Part shown: positions 61,335-64,000 of the stretch, piece by piece
Layout: each line of letters starts with the position of its first letter
How positions within the stretch are numbered: the stretch's first letter is position 1
NCBI RefSeq assembly: GCF_002224225.1
Contig: NZ_NJGG01000001.1
Location: 463,374 to 527,373 of the forward strand
Reading direction: 5' to 3'
DNA length: 64,000 nt
Origin: Polynucleobacter cosmopolitanus
GTDB lineage: Bacteria > Pseudomonadota > Gammaproteobacteria > Burkholderiales > Burkholderiaceae
Translations under genes and position numbers: made by a program
Notes under the pieces: generated by a model
The model's database searches: none
Seen by the model: only the letters and a program-made list of their open reading frames with translations
Told to the model about the DNA's origin: nothing

Positions 61335-62441
61335 TCAACGCCTACTCTGCAATAAAGCAATGTTCATCTCAGGCGTGAGTTGGCTAGCGTAAAAGCGCTC
61401 AATCATTTCTACTGATGTTCTGGCATTCCTTGCAAGGGTCAATAAATCAATTCCCTTGCCATACAAGAGTCTAAAAGTAATTGCTGTATGTCTTAAGCTG
61501 TAAAGCGTTTTATTCTGATTCAAATGTCCTTTGCGTAGACCAGTGCCGATCAACACTTTTCTAAAGTCTCTGGTGATCAAGTAACTTGCTGCTTCTCGAT
61601 CCAATATTTCAGGCAAAAATAAGTAATCTGTTGGTTTTGCTAAACCCTTCTTTTCCATGTACGCCAAGAGTTTTTCGTATATGCGCACAGCTGGAAACAA
61701 AGTCACGATTTGGGTTCGATGCTTTTTAGTTTCTGGCAAAGTGAGTCGCAAATAAATGTACTTACCCCTCACGATTTCAACGTGTTGATGTTGAATTAAT
61801 TTCACATCCACAGGCCTTATAAAGCTATTAACCATAAAACCAATGAGCCAAGCAAATTCGTGAGGCAACTCCTCCTTGTGCGAGAAAATTCCATCCTTGG
61901 TATCGCGATGCGTCTTCACACGAACTTCCTCATCAGCAGTGCGATGTGCTTTGGCATAGCGCAATATTTTTAAATACTCAGTCACAGTGAATCCACCCCT
62001 TGGAATACTGTTCATTTTTAGCTTTGGAAAACGCGGCAATTTACTGATGAGATCCGACTCAAAAGTATGAGTTAAAACTTTTCTTAAAGCATTGAAATAT
62101 TGATTAATCGTGATGTCTGATAGATCAAATTCATACAAATAAGTGAGAAATTCTTCTAGATCCGCAGAAGTAATTTGAGTTATTGATCTTGGGCCAAAGA
62201 AGGGTAAAACATGTCGACTTAGTCGACTTTTGAGCATCACCAAAGACCGACTTGCAAACTCTCGACGCTGAACTCGGATTGTTTCTTTGATTAAAAGTTT
62301 GTCGCAAACATCTGCAAATGTAAGACTGCAACCCATTGATTTATTTAAATTTTCAGGCGTCAATTGTGACTGATATGACAGTCTTTCGACTGCATAAACA
62401 TCGTCATTGCTCGCCAGAAAATTGGGGTTAGTAAGCCTCAT
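61335..62441 (-). CDS. Lone tyrosine recombinase (phage-integrase family)
   Basis: A 368-residue site-specific recombinase. An N-terminal SAM-like core-binding domain (about 42-135) is followed by the catalytic domain with Arg209 (FIRPVDVKL), a Lys in the beta-hairpin region (LPETKKHRTQ), the box YSLRHTAITF with Arg317, and the nucleophile Tyr351 (MIERFYASQLT). The first position of the HXXR box is Tyr314, and the usual late His/Trp appears to be Asn (ARNARTS). No excisionase, phage gene, tRNA or att repeat is near, so it is not part of an obvious element. Confidence 0.85.
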   Translation of the reverse strand: MRLTNPNFLASNDDVYAVERLSYQSQLTPENLNKSMGCSLTFADVCDKLLIKETIRVQRREFASRSLVMLKSRLSRHVLPFFGPRSITQITSADLEEFLTYLYEFDLSDITINQYFNALRKVLTHTFESDLISKLPRFPKLKMNSIPRGGFTVTEYLKILRYAKAHRTADEEVRVKTHRDTKDGIFSHKEELPHEFAWLIGFMVNSFIRPVDVKLIQHQHVEIVRGKYIYLRLTLPETKKHRTQIVTLFPAVRIYEKLLAYMEKKGLAKPTDYLFLPEILDREAASYLITRDFRKVLIGTGLRKGHLNQNKTLYSLRHTAITFRLLYGKGIDLLTLARNARTSVEMIERFYASQLTPEMNIALLQSRR

Positions 62442-62514
62442 CTCAAATACCTTATGTAATTTAAGGGGGAAAACACTAACAGATTTTTATTGCTACTTAT
62501 AAAATATATAAAAA

Positions 62515-62534
62515 AGCCACCCCGAGGGGTGGCT
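62515..62534 (-). terminator. Terminator of porin 2
   Basis: AGCCACCCC / GGGGTGGCT hairpin. On the minus strand it is followed by TTTTTTATATATTTT, so it terminates porin 2 transcription. A shorter T-run (AATTTTTTG) on the other side gives some plus-strand activity. Confidence 0.85.
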
Positions 62535-62593
62535 AATTTTTTGCTTAATTTCATCAAGCCCTAAAAAACAGGACTCCTTGAAATATTTCTAAC

Positions 62594-62624
62594 TCTAACT
62601 GGCTAGGCCAGCGAGAAATTAGAA
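62594..62624 (-). repeat. 3' repeat shared with porin 1 (copy 2)
   Basis: The 31-nt inverted copy of 57898-57928, again covering the last codon, stop and proximal 3' UTR with the CTGGC-CTA-GCCAG hairpin. Confidence 0.85.
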
Positions 62625-63749
62625 GTTGTGAATCAAACCAAACGCAACTTGACTGTCTTTCTCTTTTGTTGTTGCAGTGATATCTGTATCTGTCTTACCA
62701 TATATTCCATATAGCTTAGTACGTTTGCTCAATGCATACTCTAGACCTAATTGATAACCAGAGTCATCATACTTAGTTGTACCTGCAAGTGACTCATAGT
62801 CGCCAGTAGCATAGTTAGCGATAAATGTTGCGTTACCAACTGGAACTCTTACACCAACTACAGTAGATGTTGCTTCACCATCCGTTGTTGCTGATCCACC
62901 TTTTTGCTTAGACTCAACATTGCCGTACTTAGCAAATAATTTAGCAACACCTAAGTCATAGCTAGCATAAATAGACATCAAGTCTTGCTCGTGAACCAAT
63001 GCGCTGTCAGCTAATGTAACTGACATGTTACCTACTGTAGGTAACACACCGCTAACTTCATAAGAACCATATGCTACAGCAGCTGCAAAAGGACCTTGAG
63101 CATACTGAAGAGCAAATTCTTGACCTTTTGCATCTTTCTTTGCGGCTGTGGTGTTATCTGAATCTTGTTTATCAGAAACAATCATTGCCTTAACAGTGAA
63201 ACCACTCATCGCTGGTGATGCATATGAAACTGCTGTATAACGTGAATCTAAAAGACCAAGACGTGCTGTTTTCTCAACTGCACGACCAGCTGCCATAGTT
63301 GGGTCACCAATTACGTTTGAGCCACCTGATGCTGAGAATCCAGCAACATAATCTTTAGAGAATGCGTTTTGGTAACCAACACGAACTTCACCAAAACCAC
63401 CTGAAACACCAGCCCATAAAGCACGACCACCTAATGCTTCATCATTAACTGGAAGAGTACCCTGCAATGTTGCAGCAGAGTTTGAGTTGTCATCACCCAA
63501 TTGAGTTTCAATAACAAAGTTAGCCTTCAAGCCACCACCTAGGTCTTCAGTACCACGTACACCCCAACGGCTTGTTTCGTGAGCATTGAATGCAATACTT
63601 TTACCTTTGGCTTCTGTTCCTGAGGTACCTTCTGCTTTACGATCAGAATAACCAGCATCAATTTTGCCATAAACAGTCACTGATGACTGAGCTTGTACTG
63701 TACCAGCTACCATTGCTAGTGCTGCTGTTGCGATTAATAATTTTTTCAT
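62619..63749 (-). CDS. Outer-membrane porin, OmpC-like betaproteobacterial family (porin 2)
   Basis: A 376-residue paralogue of the porin at 56743. It has a signal peptide (MKKLLIATAALAMVAGTVQA), the mature start QSSVTVYGKIDAGY, SRWGVRGTEDLGGGLKANF, and a C-terminal Phe (LIHNF). Loop regions differ strongly from porin 1, while the ribosome site, first codons and 3' end are the same. The upstream region is shared with a divergent exported-protein gene and has FNR-type sites. Confidence 0.95.
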   Translation of the reverse strand: MKKLLIATAALAMVAGTVQAQSSVTVYGKIDAGYSDRKAEGTSGTEAKGKSIAFNAHETSRWGVRGTEDLGGGLKANFVIETQLGDDNSNSAATLQGTLPVNDEALGGRALWAGVSGGFGEVRVGYQNAFSKDYVAGFSASGGSNVIGDPTMAAGRAVEKTARLGLLDSRYTAVSYASPAMSGFTVKAMIVSDKQDSDNTTAAKKDAKGQEFALQYAQGPFAAAVAYGSYEVSGVLPTVGNMSVTLADSALVHEQDLMSIYASYDLGVAKLFAKYGNVESKQKGGSATTDGEATSTVVGVRVPVGNATFIANYATGDYESLAGTTKYDDSGYQLGLEYALSKRTKLYGIYGKTDTDITATTKEKDSQVAFGLIHNF

Positions 63750-63785
63750 TCGTAAATCTCCAAAGACTACGAATGAGACCTTGAT

Positions 63786-63799
63786 TTGACCTAAATCAA
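63786..63799. promoter_or_regulatory. FNR/CRP-family site 1
   Basis: TTGACCTAAATCAA matches the FNR-type consensus TTGAT-N4-ATCAA with one mismatch. It lies 37 bp upstream of the porin 2 ATG and about 90 bp upstream of the predicted start of the rightward gene, so it could act on either. Confidence 0.55.
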
Positions 63800-63808
63800 G
63801 TAAGCAGC

Positions 63809-63829
63809 ACTTAGCTACTTTGGCTAAGT
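63809..63829. promoter_or_regulatory. Inverted repeat between the two FNR-type sites
   Basis: ACTTAGC-N7-GCTAAGT, a perfect 7-bp inverted repeat centred at 63819, almost midway between the two FNR-type sites (midpoint 63817). It may be an operator for another regulator. Confidence 0.4.
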
Positions 63830-63834
63830 TTGAT

Positions 63835-63876
63835 TTGATTCAGGTCAAATCTTTGTTTTTCTCTTCCTCCTAAGAT
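63835..63876 (+). promoter_or_regulatory. FNR-type site 2 with class II promoter spacing
   Basis: TTGATTCAGGTCAA (63835-63848, one mismatch to the FNR consensus) is followed by a -10-like TAAGAT at 63871-63876. A start near 63883 would place the site centre at -41.5, the usual class II FNR activation position. The gene begins at 63916. Confidence 0.55.
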
Positions 63877-63915
63877 TAGTACGTCAGATAGTGACTATTT
63901 ATGAGGGAAAGAAAA

Positions 63916-64000
63916 ATGAATAAGAAAACGATGAGTAAATTAGTTTTAGGTTTATTGGCGGCATTGTCATTTAATGCAATCGCACAAGAGAATCCGTGGA
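63916..64000 (+). CDS. Exported protein, N-terminal fragment (cut by window end)
   Basis: Only 28 codons are visible. They encode a signal peptide (MNKKTMSKLVLGLLAALSFN, then AIAQ) with a likely cut before ENPW. AGGGAAAGA precedes the ATG. The function cannot be read from this fragment. The upstream FNR-type promoter suggests low-oxygen induction, for example of a c-type cytochrome or another respiratory protein, but that is a guess. Confidence 0.7.
   Translation, partial: MNKKTMSKLVLGLLAALSFNAIAQENPW

Noticed and set aside
61296..62618. A genomic island or prophage marked by the recombinase
   Set aside because: Only the recombinase is present. Neighbouring genes are ordinary transport and porin genes, with no tRNA, att repeat or phage gene.

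Overview
The window is a chromosomal segment of a Gram-negative betaproteobacterium. Gene order, protein content and moderate-to-low GC fit Burkholderiaceae, and a Polynucleobacter-like freshwater bacterium is the best guess. Supporting marks are the undivided S10-spc-alpha ribosomal cluster, System II (ResB/CcsB) cytochrome c assembly, the order lptM-lysA / cyaY / ponA / pilQ-aroK-aroB, an mlaFEDACB operon that includes mlaA, the block bolA-murA-hisGD...hisBHAFIE-hinT-tatABC, and OmpC-like betaproteobacterial porins. The genus is an inference from layout, not from a search.

Layout. (1) 1-14.25 kb: 29 co-oriented genes from rpsJ to rplQ, including secY, infA and rpoA. Two internal promoters with near-identical 5' hairpins lie before rplC and rplN, and a third structured gap precedes rpsD. 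(2) 14.3-22.2 kb: cutA, dsbD, hemB, engB, cytochrome c4, resB and ccsB. Several of these serve heme supply, periplasmic thiol reduction and cytochrome c assembly. (3) 22.2-28.2 kb: lysA and the small lipoprotein gene lptM, divergent from cyaY; ponA (PBP1A); then a reduced pilus-type pair (a PilP/GspC-like membrane protein and a short PilQ-like secretin). (4) 28.2-38.1 kb: aroK, aroB, a dNTPase, a REP-associated tyrosine transposase (RAYT) followed by a palindromic element that contains a good promoter for gltB, then gltBD. (5) 38.2-43.6 kb: outer-membrane lipid asymmetry operon mlaFEDACB plus an ABC-2 exporter pair. (6) 43.6-54.8 kb: bolA/ibaG, murA, histidine biosynthesis, hinT, tatABC. The his cluster is interrupted: hisC is inverted and separated from hisD by a strong terminator and two accessory reading frames. 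(7) 54.9-64 kb: a Sel1-repeat protein, a porin, a glutamate/aspartate ABC transporter (gltIJKL), a lone tyrosine recombinase, a second porin in inverted orientation, and the first 28 codons of an exported protein behind two FNR-type sites.

Most of the window is housekeeping. The parts that deserve a second look are the twin ribosomal leaders, the RAYT/REP-like element carrying the gltBD promoter, the reduced PilP/PilQ pair, the rearranged his operon with a probable leaderless hisB mRNA, the inverted porin pair with identical ends around a recombinase, and the FNR-type divergent control region at the right edge. I saw no CRISPR array, rRNA gene, tRNA gene, prophage or complete insertion sequence.
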